Assembly: GCF_019396345.1 (NCBI RefSeq)
Contig: NZ_JAHKRM010000014.1
Coordinates: 1-64,000 of the forward strand
DNA from: Nonomuraea guangzhouensis
Lineage (GTDB): Bacteria; Actinomycetota; Actinomycetes; Streptosporangiales; Streptosporangiaceae
Length of the DNA stretch: 64,000 bases
Reading direction: 5' to 3'
The position numbers and the translations under genes were made by a program. The notes under the pieces are model-generated. The model ran no database searches. It worked only from the letters and a program-made list of their open reading frames with translations, and was not told the origin of the DNA. Each line of letters starts with the position of its first letter. Positions within the stretch are counted from its first letter, which is position 1. This document shows, one piece after another, positions 22,427 to 31,900 of the stretch.

Positions 22427-25311
22427 GTGGACAACGGTGCCGGACCTCGACTGCCAACCGACTGCCAGAGCATCGCCCGTACGTCCTCCGCCTCGGGAAC
22501 GTCGAGCCGCTCGAAGATCTCCAACGCCTCCCGCAGCCGGGCCCGGCCGCTCTCCTCCTGGTCCAGCAGAGACAGCGCCTTGCCGAGTGTGGTCAGCGCC
22601 CGAGCCTGTTCCCAGGCGGCGTCGATCTCGACGTTCACCGCCACGGCCTCTTCCGCTCGTACCCTGGCCTCGTCGAACAGGCCCGCCGCCAGATGGCATT
22701 CGGCCAGCCGGAACAGGGCGCCGCCCTCCATCAGGCGATCACCGGCGGCCCGGTGCCGGGTCAGCGACTCCGCCCAGGCCTCGGCCGCCTCGTCGCACCG
22801 GCCGACCCCGTGCAGCACGATGCCGAGGTCGTACAGCCGGGTGCCGAGATCCCGCGAGCGCCGCGTCTCCCGTACCAGCTTCACGCCCTGCCTGGCCAGG
22901 TCGACGGCCTCGTCCTGCCGGTCCAGCGCCAGGCAGGCCCGGGACAGGATCCCCAGGGCCGCTCCTACTCCGGCCACATCGCCCAGCTCGCGATGGAGGG
23001 GGAGCGCCTCGGTGAGATGACCGATGGCGGCCTCGTAGTCACGCCGGATCATCGCGGCGGCGCCGAGCACTTGCAGGTTCTCCACCACGATCACCGGGTC
23101 GTCCATCGCCCGGCCCAGCGCGAGGGCCGCCGTTCCTTCCTCGACCCCCTCATTGAGTGAGCGCTGGAAGATGAGCATCGCCGCCACAGCCGTACGGGCC
23201 AGGCCGTGGCTGCGCCGGTCGCCTCGCTCGGCCGCGGCCTGTGCGATCGTCTGGGCGATCTGCCGGATCTGCTCCCATCGCAGGTGCACCCGCGCCACGT
23301 ACAGCAGCACGTACAGCAGATCCGCCACGGCCGGATCGGACGCGGCCTGCAGCGTCGTGTGGAACAGGTTGGCCACCTCGGCGTCCAGCCACCCCTCCAC
23401 CGCCGGATGGCCGGCGAAGGCCAGGCCGGGCGAGACGGTGGGCGACTGCCGGGCGGTCGAGAGCGCGTCCGGCTCCAGCACGGACTGCGCGCTTCTGGCG
23501 GTGGCCAGGTAGAAGTCGACGAGCCGGTGCAACGCCGCGTCCCGGTCCTGCTCGGGAAGTCCGCGAGCGTACAGTTTGAGCAGGTCGTGGTAGCGGTAGC
23601 GGCCCGGACTCGGCGCCTCCAGCAGCCCGGCGTCCGCCAGCGACTCGCACAGGTCCTCCGCCGCCCAGTCCTCCAGATCCAGTACGGCCGCCGCCGCGGC
23701 CACCGAGAAGTCGTCGCCATCGGGTACGGCCAGCAGCCGGAACGCCCTGGCCTGGCCGACGTCCAACTGGCCGTACCCCAGGGAGAAGGTGGCCTCCATC
23801 GCCAGGTCGCCAGTGCGTAGCTCGGCTAATCGGCGGCGCTGGTCGGCGAGCCGGACGACCAGCGAGGCGATGGTCCACCCCGGCCGGGCCGCCAGCCTGG
23901 AGGCGGCGATGCGGACCGCGAGCGGCAGGCAGGCGCAGGCGGCGACCACCTGCTCGGCGGCCTGGCGTTCGGCGGCGACGCGGGCGGTCCCGACGATGCG
24001 GGTGAACAACTCCAGCGCCTCGCCGCTCGTGAGCGCCGCCAGATCGATCATCCGGTCGGCGTTCAGACCGATCAGCCGGGCCCGGCTGGTGATGACGACC
24101 CCGCTGGCGGTCGCACCCGGCAGCAGCGGACGGACCTGGTCGGCGTCGGCCGCGTTGTCCAGGACGACCAGCATCCGCAGGTTCGCCAGCGTGGTGCGAT
24201 AGAGCGCGGCCCGCTCTTCCAGGTCCTCGGGGATGCTGTCACCGGAGACGCCCAGCGCGCGCAGGAACGCCGCGAGCACGGCCGCCGGCGCCAGCGGGGC
24301 CGCCTCGACACCGCGCAGGTCCACGTACAGCTGCCCGTCGGGATAGCGGTCGCGGACCAGATGGGCCACGTGGACGGCCAGCGCGGTCTTGCCGACGCCA
24401 CCGATGCCCGACACCGAGGAGATCACCAGGCTCGCGCCCTCGTGCAGCAGGCCGGTCAGCTCCCCGACCAGCGCCTGCCGTCCGGTGAAATCGACGACGT
24501 CGGCGGGCAACTGGGCGGGAGCCGTACGGGCAGGCGCCTGAACAGGAGCGGCCAGTGCCGGGTCGGCGCGCAGTATCGCCTGGTGGAGGGCGGTGAGGTC
24601 GGGACCGGGATCGACGCCGAGCTCGTCGGCGAGCAACACGCGGGTGGCGGCGTGGACCGCCAGCGCCTCGGCCTGGCGTCCGGACCGGTACAGCGCGAGC
24701 ATCAACAGCCCCCGCAGGCGTTCCCGCAACGGGAACTCCTCGGACAACGATGTCAGCTCCGCGACCAGCCGCTGGTGACGACCCAGCTCCAGGTCCAGCT
24801 CCAGCCGGTGTTCCAGGGCCAGCAGCCGCCGTTCGGTCAGCCGGGCTCGATGAGCCTCGGCCTGCGGCCCAGGCAGCCCCAGCAACGGAACGCCGGACCA
24901 CAGCGCGAGCGCCTCGGACAGCAGGTCCCTGGCTCGGCTCAGCTCTCCGGCGGCCCGGGCCTTGTCGGCCGCCTCCACCCGTTCCTCGAACACCGCGGCG
25001 TCCAACGCGCCCGGCGGAAGCCGCAGCGCATAGCCGCCGGAGACCGTGGTCAGCACCTTCCAGGGCGACCCGTCCGGCTCCAGAACCGGCCGCAACCGCG
25101 AGACCAGAATCCGCATCGCGTGCGTCGGCCGCGCGGGCGGCGCCTGACCCCACAGCCCGTCCACGATCGCCTCATCGGACAGTGCGCGGCCCTGGCGCAG
25201 CAGTAACAGCGCCAGCAACGCCTGCTGCTGCGGGCGACCGAGATCCAGCGGCTCCTCGCCTCGCCAGCCCCGCAACGGCCCCAACACGGCGAACCGCAGG
25301 TCCATGGTCAT
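22423..25311 (-). CDS. SARP-type regulator: OmpR-like DNA binding, BTAD, NB-ARC ATPase and TPR domains
   Basis: The 962-residue protein follows the AfsR/SARP order. Residues about 1-100 are a winged helix (RFAVLGPLRGW to SGGYALRLP), 105-250 the BTAD helical repeat domain, and 270-600 an NB-ARC ATPase. The latter has P-loop GIGGVGKT at 302-309 and a Walker-B-like MLVVLDNAADADQVRPLLPG. From about 610 there are tetratricopeptide-like repeats. ATP binding and a ligand or partner on the repeats would switch DNA binding near biosynthetic promoters. The start has GGAGGAGAGCTG upstream. It is coupled to the downstream hydrolase gene; no biosynthetic cluster is adjacent. Confidence 0.93.
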   Translation of the reverse strand: MTMDLRFAVLGPLRGWRGEEPLDLGRPQQQALLALLLLRQGRALSDEAIVDGLWGQAPPARPTHAMRILVSRLRPVLEPDGSPWKVLTTVSGGYALRLPPGALDAAVFEERVEAADKARAAGELSRARDLLSEALALWSGVPLLGLPGPQAEAHRARLTERRLLALEHRLELDLELGRHQRLVAELTSLSEEFPLRERLRGLLMLALYRSGRQAEALAVHAATRVLLADELGVDPGPDLTALHQAILRADPALAAPVQAPARTAPAQLPADVVDFTGRQALVGELTGLLHEGASLVISSVSGIGGVGKTALAVHVAHLVRDRYPDGQLYVDLRGVEAAPLAPAAVLAAFLRALGVSGDSIPEDLEERAALYRTTLANLRMLVVLDNAADADQVRPLLPGATASGVVITSRARLIGLNADRMIDLAALTSGEALELFTRIVGTARVAAERQAAEQVVAACACLPLAVRIAASRLAARPGWTIASLVVRLADQRRRLAELRTGDLAMEATFSLGYGQLDVGQARAFRLLAVPDGDDFSVAAAAAVLDLEDWAAEDLCESLADAGLLEAPSPGRYRYHDLLKLYARGLPEQDRDAALHRLVDFYLATARSAQSVLEPDALSTARQSPTVSPGLAFAGHPAVEGWLDAEVANLFHTTLQAASDPAVADLLYVLLYVARVHLRWEQIRQIAQTIAQAAAERGDRRSHGLARTAVAAMLIFQRSLNEGVEEGTAALALGRAMDDPVIVVENLQVLGAAAMIRRDYEAAIGHLTEALPLHRELGDVAGVGAALGILSRACLALDRQDEAVDLARQGVKLVRETRRSRDLGTRLYDLGIVLHGVGRCDEAAEAWAESLTRHRAAGDRLMEGGALFRLAECHLAAGLFDEARVRAEEAVAVNVEIDAAWEQARALTTLGKALSLLDQEESGRARLREALEIFERLDVPEAEDVRAMLWQSVGSRGPAPLST

Positions 25312-25494
25312 CAGCTCTCCTCCGAAGGGCAGATTAGGCCATGGACCTCAACCGGTGTCGTTGGGCTATTTCCCGGGGCAGATCACCGCTTGCTCAGGGT
25401 CGCCAGCGCGCAGGCCAGACCGGCGAGGCGAGCACCGTTTCCAGCCCTGAGCCGGTTCAGGGCATGCCAGGTCGCTCCTCATGGTGCCGGTGGT

Positions 25495-25527
25495 GTGAGA
25501 GATTATAAGGATTCGTGAAGGTCTCAC
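25495..25527. promoter_or_regulatory. Inverted repeat upstream of DeoR regulator 1
   Basis: GTGAGA (25495-25500) and TCTCAC (25522-25527) face each other across 21 bases that include an AT-rich GATTATAAGG stretch. It ends 22 bp before the GTG start. Position suggests an autoregulatory site; the factor is not proven. Confidence 0.35.
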
Positions 25528-25549
25528 CGATGCATGGGGAGTGCCGTAG

Positions 25550-26338
25550 GTGAAGTCACGGGCGGCCGGTGGGGCCACCAGGCGCCAGGCCATGGCGGAG
25601 CATGTCCTGCGGCAGGGCTCGGCCTCGATGACGGAGCTCGCCGAGACGTTCGGTGTGAGTGTGATGACCGTCCATCGTGACCTGGATCTGCTGGAGAGCC
25701 AGGGCATGGTGCGGAAATACCGCGGTGGCGCGAGTGCCCAGGCGTCCAGCATCTTCGAGAGCAACATCGCCTACCGCAAGACCGCCCAGACGGCGGAGAA
25801 GGAGGCGATCGCCCGGCACGTGGTGGGGCTGATCGAGCCGGGCAGTTCGGTCATGCTCGACGACTCCACGACCGCGCTGGCCGTCGCCCGCCATCTTGAC
25901 GAGGCGGCTCCGCTGACCGTGGTGACGAACTTCCTGGAGGCGATCAAGCTGCTCGCCCCCATGCCGGGCATCCGGCTCATGGCGCTCGGCGGCGAGTACT
26001 ACCCGACGCACGACTCCTTCCTGGGCGTGGCCTGTGTCGACGCGGTCGAGGCGATGAACACCGACACCGTGGTCGTCTCCACCTCGGCCATCTCCGACCG
26101 GCACGCCTTCCATCAGGAGCAGGAGATCGTGCTGGTCAAGCGGGCCATGGTGGCCGCGGGCACGCGCTGCATCCTGGCGGTCGACCACACGAAGCTCGAC
26201 CGGGTGGCCTTGCACAGGGTCGCTCCTCTCGACGCCTTCGACGTCATCGTGGTCGATTCGAACGCGCCTCCCGAGGCCGTACAACGGCTCCGCGATCGGC
26301 ATCACCGGGTCGACATCGCCCAGGTCGGCGAGGCGTAG
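25550..26338 (+). CDS. DeoR-family sugar-metabolism regulator (paralog 1)
   Basis: The 262-residue protein has the DeoR HTH (ASMTELAETFGVSVMTVHRDLDLLESQGMVRKYRGGA). A DeoR C-terminal sensor follows with the ribose-phosphate isomerase-like fold: SSVMLDDSTTALAVARHL, T-V-V-T-N-F and a final C-I-L-A-V-D-H-T-K-L-D. Such repressors bind phosphorylated sugars. It is closely similar along its whole length to the DeoR at 32561-33385 (shared SVMTxHRDL, VTNFL, AxMPGIRL, DHTKL). No enzyme gene follows on the same strand, so its target may be the nearby carbohydrate genes. Confidence 0.92.
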   Translation: MKSRAAGGATRRQAMAEHVLRQGSASMTELAETFGVSVMTVHRDLDLLESQGMVRKYRGGASAQASSIFESNIAYRKTAQTAEKEAIARHVVGLIEPGSSVMLDDSTTALAVARHLDEAAPLTVVTNFLEAIKLLAPMPGIRLMALGGEYYPTHDSFLGVACVDAVEAMNTDTVVVSTSAISDRHAFHQEQEIVLVKRAMVAAGTRCILAVDHTKLDRVALHRVAPLDAFDVIVVDSNAPPEAVQRLRDRHHRVDIAQVGEA

Positions 26339-26340
26339 GG

Positions 26341-26375
26341 CGGGAGGAGGGCACGGGGGGCTCACCCTCCTCCCG
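26341..26375. terminator. Bidirectional terminator hairpin
   Basis: CGGGAGGAGGG pairs perfectly with CCCTCCTCCCG across a 13-base loop between two convergent genes, the DeoR gene and a secreted-protein gene. It starts two bases after the DeoR stop codon. Confidence 0.8.
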
Positions 26376-26383
26376 GAGATGGG

Positions 26384-27715
26384 CTACGGGAGTGCGGTGC
26401 GGGGGAAGGCGAAGATGGTCCGGCCGCAGTTCAGTGGGGTGGCGGTTTCGGTGGCGCACTGGTTCTTGGTCCACTCGGTGAGCGACCAGACCAGGCCTGT
26501 GGCGTAGTCGTAGGTGAGCGACTCGGGGTGGAAGCCCCAGCACTCATATGCCGAGCTGTAGGGGTTGGTGCAGGTGTGGGATCTGCCGGTGGAGGTGTTC
26601 AGGGCCCACAGCTCGCCTCGTTCGTCCGCCCAGCTGTGCGAGACGTACCAGGTGCCGTTCCACGACAGCACTCCCTGCATGTTGCCGACCCGGGTGCGGT
26701 ACGCCTGGGCCGCCGGGGTGTAGCCGCTGGCGTTGGCGCTCAGCAGGAAGTTCGGGCCGCCGAGGTTGTACCGGTAGACCCTGCCGTGCAGGGCGGGGTC
26801 GCTGAAGTACTCCACGGCGGTCAGGGAGTCGGGGCTGGTGCTGCGGTCCAGGGAGATGGAGGCGAAGCAGGGCACGCCCGTGTCGGTGCTCATGGTGCAC
26901 GTGCCGCTGGCGTAGCTGTAGAAGCCGACCTCCGGCATCACGTACTGGTAGCCGTAGGCGGCGTACCCGCTGCTCGTCTTGCCGATGGCCGAGCTCGCAT
27001 CGTTCACCTGCAGGATCTCCGACATGCTGAAGACCCTGATGCCGGTGGAGTTGGCGCCGGTCGCGCTGACGTACAGCTTGTCGCCGTACCACGCCATGCC
27101 GCCCATATGAGCTTTTGCCGGGCCGAAGGTGTTGTTGGAGTAGCTGGTGGCGTTCGAGTTGGTGGTGCCGTCCGTCGGCGCGACCAGGTAGACCCAGCGG
27201 TACTTCGGCGCCGAGGGGTTGGTGTAGTCGATGAAGGCGACCCTGGCGTCGTTGTTGCGGGCGTTCGCACCGCACTCGCCGGAGTTGCAGTAGTTCCAGC
27301 CGCTGATGATGGCCTTGTACGCGCCCCAGGTGCCGTCGTCGTCGGCGTCCCCGGAGGTGGTGAGGCTCTGCGGGATCCAGGTCGTGGTGCTCGCGTCACC
27401 GCTGTCCCAGCACCAGCTGACCGTGGCGGCGGGCTTGATCGGCAGCCCCGCGGCCTCGGTGCTGTCGCAGGTGCGCATGGGGTGGTTGGCGCTCGTCATG
27501 ACGTCGGCGAAGTCGACCTGCGTGAGGCCCGACTGCGCCTTGAGAGTGCTCAGCCCGGTCGTCGGGTGCCAGATGACGCCGGCTCCGGAGACGGCGACGA
27601 GCGGGGTTCCGTAGGCGGAGTCGTTGACGGGGTCGGCCTGCGCCGCCGTGGCGGCGGCGAGCGGGGCGGCGGCTAGCAGGAGGATGGCGGCGATTCTGGC
27701 CACGGCTTTGGACAA
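26384..27715 (-). CDS. Large secreted protein of unknown function
   Basis: The 443-residue protein starts best at TTG 27715, eight bases after GGAGAGG, giving a Sec signal peptide (LSKAVARIAAILLLAAAPLAAATAAQA). The mature part is rich in Ser, Thr, Asn, Tyr and aromatic residues, with several cysteine pairs (RTCDSTEAAG, SWCWDSGD, NYCNSGECGANARN, HTCTNPYSSAYECW) typical of disulfide-bonded extracellular proteins. Repeated segments such as GMAWYGDKLYVSATG and GVLSWNGTWYVSHSW suggest a beta-propeller. I recognise no enzyme motif. It is divergent from the AraC gene, which may control it. Confidence 0.8.
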   Translation of the reverse strand: MSKAVARIAAILLLAAAPLAAATAAQADPVNDSAYGTPLVAVSGAGVIWHPTTGLSTLKAQSGLTQVDFADVMTSANHPMRTCDSTEAAGLPIKPAATVSWCWDSGDASTTTWIPQSLTTSGDADDDGTWGAYKAIISGWNYCNSGECGANARNNDARVAFIDYTNPSAPKYRWVYLVAPTDGTTNSNATSYSNNTFGPAKAHMGGMAWYGDKLYVSATGANSTGIRVFSMSEILQVNDASSAIGKTSSGYAAYGYQYVMPEVGFYSYASGTCTMSTDTGVPCFASISLDRSTSPDSLTAVEYFSDPALHGRVYRYNLGGPNFLLSANASGYTPAAQAYRTRVGNMQGVLSWNGTWYVSHSWADERGELWALNTSTGRSHTCTNPYSSAYECWGFHPESLTYDYATGLVWSLTEWTKNQCATETATPLNCGRTIFAFPRTALP

Positions 27716-27812
27716 GGGGCGTCCTCTCCATCCTGTTGAGAGGCGGACAGCAGAAAGCATGGAAGCCGGAGTGGCCGCACAGATAGCACTAAACACGTCT
27801 GAGTCGGACGAA

Positions 27813-27824
27813 ATTGATGTCAAT
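27813..27824. promoter_or_regulatory. Palindrome between the secreted protein and AraC genes
   Basis: ATTGATGTCAAT is an inverted repeat with 5-bp arms and a two-base spacer, in an AT-richer patch of an otherwise GC-rich divergent promoter region. It is a candidate operator for the AraC protein or another regulator. Confidence 0.4.
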
Positions 27825-27849
27825 CCCGGTGGTTAAGGTGGCTGCTGTG

Positions 27850-28731
27850 ATGGCCACCCCTCTGAAGTTGTCGCGCGGGCTGCTCTTCATCACCGACGGC
27901 TCGCCCGCCTACGCGCGCCGATACACGCACCAGGGCGTGGAGCCCGTGCACACGCACAGCTTCGTGGAGATCGCCGTCGTGGTCGCCGGGACGGCCGTCC
28001 ACCTTTCCTCGTCGGGACGGCAGGAACTGCGGGCCGGGGACGTCGTCCTGCTGCGTCCGGGCGTCTGGCACGGGTACGAGGACTGCGCGCGGCTCGCCCT
28101 GTACAACTGCTGCATCGGCACCGACCTCCTCCGCAACGAGCTGTCCTGGACGCGCAAGGACCCCCGGCTGGGTTACCTGCTCTGGACCGGGCCGCACTCG
28201 TTGCAGCGCCGCGGCCTGCTGACCACTCACCTGGACGAAGTTGATCTCCGTACGTGCGTCGGCTACCTGGAGGCGCTCGACCGGCTGCGCGATCGCAGCA
28301 TCCAGCAGCACCGGGCCGACGTCATCGGCTGGCTCTCGCTCTTCCTCGGGCACCTGTCCCGCACCGTCGACACCGGCCAGGACGAGGCGGCGGCCGACTG
28401 CTCGGTGACGCATCCGACGGTCATGCGGGTGGTGGGCATGGTGGAAGGCGACCTCGCCCACGACTGGACGCTGGCCGAGCTGGCCGGGGCTGTCGCGCTC
28501 AGCCCCGCCTACCTGGTGCGGCTCTTCAAGTCGGCCACCGGGTTGCCGCCGATGGCCTACTTGGGTCGGCTGCGGGTCGAGACGGCGGCCGACCTGCTGT
28601 TGCGTACTGATGAGCCGGTGACGTCGATCGCCCGGGCGGTGGGGTGGCCGGACCAGAGCCACTTCGCGCGCCGCTTCAAGGCGTATTTCGGGCTTAGTGC
28701 GACGACTTATCGGAACCGGTTTCGCACCTAG
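27850..28731 (+). CDS. AraC-family transcriptional regulator
   Basis: The 293-residue protein (ATG 27850 or the adjoining GTG 27847, after AAGGTGG) has an N-terminal cupin sensor (HTHSFVEIAVVVAGTAVHL, a G-D-V-V-L-L-R-P-G-V-W-H-G motif). The C-terminal double HTH of AraC/XylS follows (WTLAELAGAVALSPAYLVRLFKSATGLPPMAYLGRLRVETAADLL, then VTSIARAVGWPDQSHFARRFKAYFGLSATTYR). Such proteins usually sense sugars. It lies between a secreted protein and a glycosidase operon, consistent with control of polysaccharide use. Confidence 0.93.
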   Translation: MATPLKLSRGLLFITDGSPAYARRYTHQGVEPVHTHSFVEIAVVVAGTAVHLSSSGRQELRAGDVVLLRPGVWHGYEDCARLALYNCCIGTDLLRNELSWTRKDPRLGYLLWTGPHSLQRRGLLTTHLDEVDLRTCVGYLEALDRLRDRSIQQHRADVIGWLSLFLGHLSRTVDTGQDEAAADCSVTHPTVMRVVGMVEGDLAHDWTLAELAGAVALSPAYLVRLFKSATGLPPMAYLGRLRVETAADLLLRTDEPVTSIARAVGWPDQSHFARRFKAYFGLSATTYRNRFRT

Positions 28732-28770
28732 GTGGCTGGCCTACGTTCCCGCACTCCCCGCCGTACTTCG

Positions 28771-28872
28771 GCTGGGGTCCTTTTTGTGAGCGGGGGCGGT
28801 GGTTGCTGGGGTCCTTCTGTGGAGTGGGGATGGTGGTTGCTGGGGTCCTTTTGTGGAGCGGGGCGGCGATCG
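28771..28872. repeat. Three tandem 34-bp repeats between AraC and GH106-like genes
   Basis: Copies begin at 28771, 28805 and 28839 with an exact 34-bp period. Each opens with GCTGGGGTCC followed by TTNTGTGGAG-type sequence and a G-run. Copies 1 and 2 differ at only a few bases, while copy 3 diverges in its last third. The array sits in a 182-bp gap that otherwise holds nothing I can support, just beyond the convergent stops of both neighbours. It could be a variable-number repeat or a structured RNA 3' end. Confidence 0.8.
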
Positions 28873-28913
28873 TTCGTGGTGCTGGTGGCGGAGCGGTATC
28901 TGTGGGAACGCGG

Positions 28914-31900
28914 CTAGCCGAGCAGTAGGCGGGCCGGACCGTGCAGGCCGGTCACCCGTTGTCCCGGGAAGACGAAGTGGGTGGGGCTGACCGCGTCGAG
29001 GTGTGGCGCCAGCGTGCCGTACACCTCGACCTCGACCGTGTTCTCACCGGCCCGCAGTGCCGCGCCGACGTCGAACCGGTACGGCGAGCACACCCTGATC
29101 CCGCACGAGTGACCGTTGACCCGCACCTCCGCGGTGCCGCGCACTCGGCCGAGGTCCATGAGGCCGGTGGCCGGGCGCTCGTCGAGACGTACGGTGCGGC
29201 GATAGCGGACGCCGCCGCTGTACTCCGGCAGGCCGGTTCGCTCCCAGTCGCCCAGCTCGATCGGGCCGGGGCCGGTCTCGATCTCGATCGGTCCGGTGAG
29301 GATGGCGCCGCCGGTGTGCCCGGCCTCGGTCACCACCCTCAGCAGGGCCTCGCGCGGCCCGGCCCGCCCGTCGAGGGACGTCTCCAGACAGCCGGAGCCC
29401 TCCGCCACCCTCTTCCCGTCGACCAGCAGCTCGGCGGCGCCGCGCAACGGCACCCGCAGGGCGGTCGCGCCCGGTGGGACCTCGAAGCGCAGCCACTCGA
29501 CGCGCCCCGCCGTACCCTCCTCCGCCAGCACGACCGGCAGAACGACCGGCGACGCGACCGGTTCGTCCCCTGACAGCCAGGCGGTGCCGGGGAGCGGGTG
29601 CGGGCGGCGCGGCAGGTGTAGGGCGGCGGGGTCGTGGTACTGCGTCCTGCGGGTCTCGGCCGGGGCGCGCTCGCCGTCATGCGTCGCCCACCAGCCGGGC
29701 CCGGAGGTGACGCAGCCGTCGACCAGGACCGGCTCGGCGCCGTCTCCCACGCGGATGGTCACCTCGTTCGCGCCGGGCCGCAGCACTCCGGCCAGGTTGT
29801 AGCGGCGTACCCGGGGCTTGCGCTCGTCGGCGTACGGGTCGAAGCCGCCCTGCCGCCCCATCTCCACCCCGTTGACCAGCACCTGGCAGGCCGTCATCGA
29901 GGCCACCTGGAGCAGCGTGCCCTTCGGCGTGAACGAAGCGGTCAGCTCGGCCGGCCCCGCCGGGCCGGTGATCCATTCCGGGCGCAGGTAGTGCTCGGGG
30001 CTGGCCACGACGGCGACGTGCGCGCGCAGCCACTCGTCGTCCTCGGGCACCAGCCGGACCTCCAGCAGGTGGCTGCCGGGCGAGAGCGGCCGGCGGGCGA
30101 GCGCCAGGTAGCCCCTGTCGTCCAGCTCGACGTCATGGCCGTCGACCCGCACCGCCTTGGCGGCTGCCGCGCCGATCGCGAGGAACCCGTGCTCCGGCAC
30201 GGTCAGCTCGGCCCTGAACCAGGCGCTCTTCCCCATGGCCACCTCGCCGAAGTCCAGGAACTCCTCCGGCACGTGACCCTTGGGCCCGAGCGTCCGGCGG
30301 TGGATGGGGTCCTTCCTGATGCCACGCGAGGTTGAGAACACCGCGGGCCGCCACTCGCCGCCGTCGACCCGTGAGCTGCCGTGCGAGCCGTACGTCGCGT
30401 ACGCGGGCCGCCACTTCAGGCTGTTCACGCGGTGCTCGACCTCCCAGCGGTGCAGGACCGGTCCGGAGTGGCCGAGGTCGCCCCAGGTGTCGTCCAGCGT
30501 GGGTACGAGCTCCATCTCCCAGCCGGAGCCGAGGTCGAGCTCCCGCGTGGGGGGCGCGGCCGGTTCGGGCGTCGCCGCCTGCTCGCCGGTCTCGCCGGTC
30601 TCGCTGGTCTCGCCGGTGAAGACGAGCAGTGCGGCGGGACCGGCGTCGAACGGCACGACGACCTCGGTGTGCTCGCCGTCCACCGTGTACGGCAACGCGC
30701 GCACACCACCCCCGAACGGGTCCACCAGCAGTGGCGTCCCCGAGACGCCGTGCACCCGCACCGGCATCTCGGCGGCGTACCGGCCGGGGTCGAAGTCGAT
30801 GGTGGCCGAGTCCCAGCCCTGGTCGGTGCCGCGGTCGTCGGGCCGTTCGACCGACACCCGGCTCGCCATGGGGAAGGTGGCCTGAAGGTAGACGATGGTG
30901 GTGCCGTCGAACTCCCGTACCAGCGGGGGGACCGGCGCCTCGACCCGGCGCAGCGGCGACAGCAGCGGGCCGAGGTCGGCCGTCGTCGCGGCGAAGCGGA
31001 CCCGCGAGCGCAGCGGGCCCTCGGGGCGCGCGCCGACGGCGACGACCAGCCCGCCTTCGTCGACGAACGCCACGAGCGCCTCCTCCGTGGCCGGATCGAG
31101 CGTGACGCACGCGGGCAGCACGATCGCGGCATAGGACTCGTCCGCGACCGCCAGCCGCGTCCGTGCCGTAGAGTTCACGCCCGCGCCGGAGTGGGCCGTG
31201 GTGGGTCGGATGGTGGCTCGCTGGAGTGAGTCGTCGTCGATCACGTCGGCGTCCAGGCCGAGCCGGTCCAGGGCGCCGGGCCGCATCCGGAACCACGCCA
31301 TCTCGCCCACGATCTCGCGGTAGACCTCCTGCGCCCGCGCGGCCTCCGCCGCCACGCCGTCGAGCCGCGTGCTCGCCTGGGCGGTCGCGGTGGGCATGAG
31401 AACCGCCAGGTCGCAGGCGTGCCGGCCCAGCGACAGGATCGCGCACAGCCGGGTGACGGCGTCGGCGAAGACGCGGTGGTGCCGCCAGTACGGCTGGCGC
31501 CAGTCCGTGGACGGCGGCGCCCACTCCCACCACCCGGCCTTGGTCGTGTAGTAGACGGCGTGCGGGTTGTAGAGCGTGGCTCCGGCCCGCAGCCAGGGGA
31601 GCAGCCAGTCGAAGGTCTCCTCCAGCGTGCCGCCCCAGCCGCTGGAGTGGAACGCCTCGATCCAGGTGCGCGGCCGGTCGTACAGGTGGGCCAGCGAGGA
31701 GTGCACCCGCGCGTCACCGTGATGGTCGGAGCCCGGCGCACTGAACCAGCGGTGGGTGCGCGCGTAGTCGGCGTACAGCTGGACGCCCTCCACCGGGTAG
31801 CCGGCGCGGGCGGGATCCTGCTGGTCGCAGCCGCTCAGCAGGCCGTGGCGCTCGTGCCAGGCGGCGAGCGGGCGGAAGAACGCCTCCTCCGCCAGCTCGG

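Noticed and set aside
22423..25311. Biosynthetic gene cluster around the SARP regulators
   Set aside because: No PKS, NRPS, terpene or RiPP core genes are found in the window, so SARP genes alone do not make a cluster.
28771..28872. Possible CRISPR array from three spaced repeats
   Set aside because: The copies are directly contiguous with no unique spacers, and no cas gene is present.
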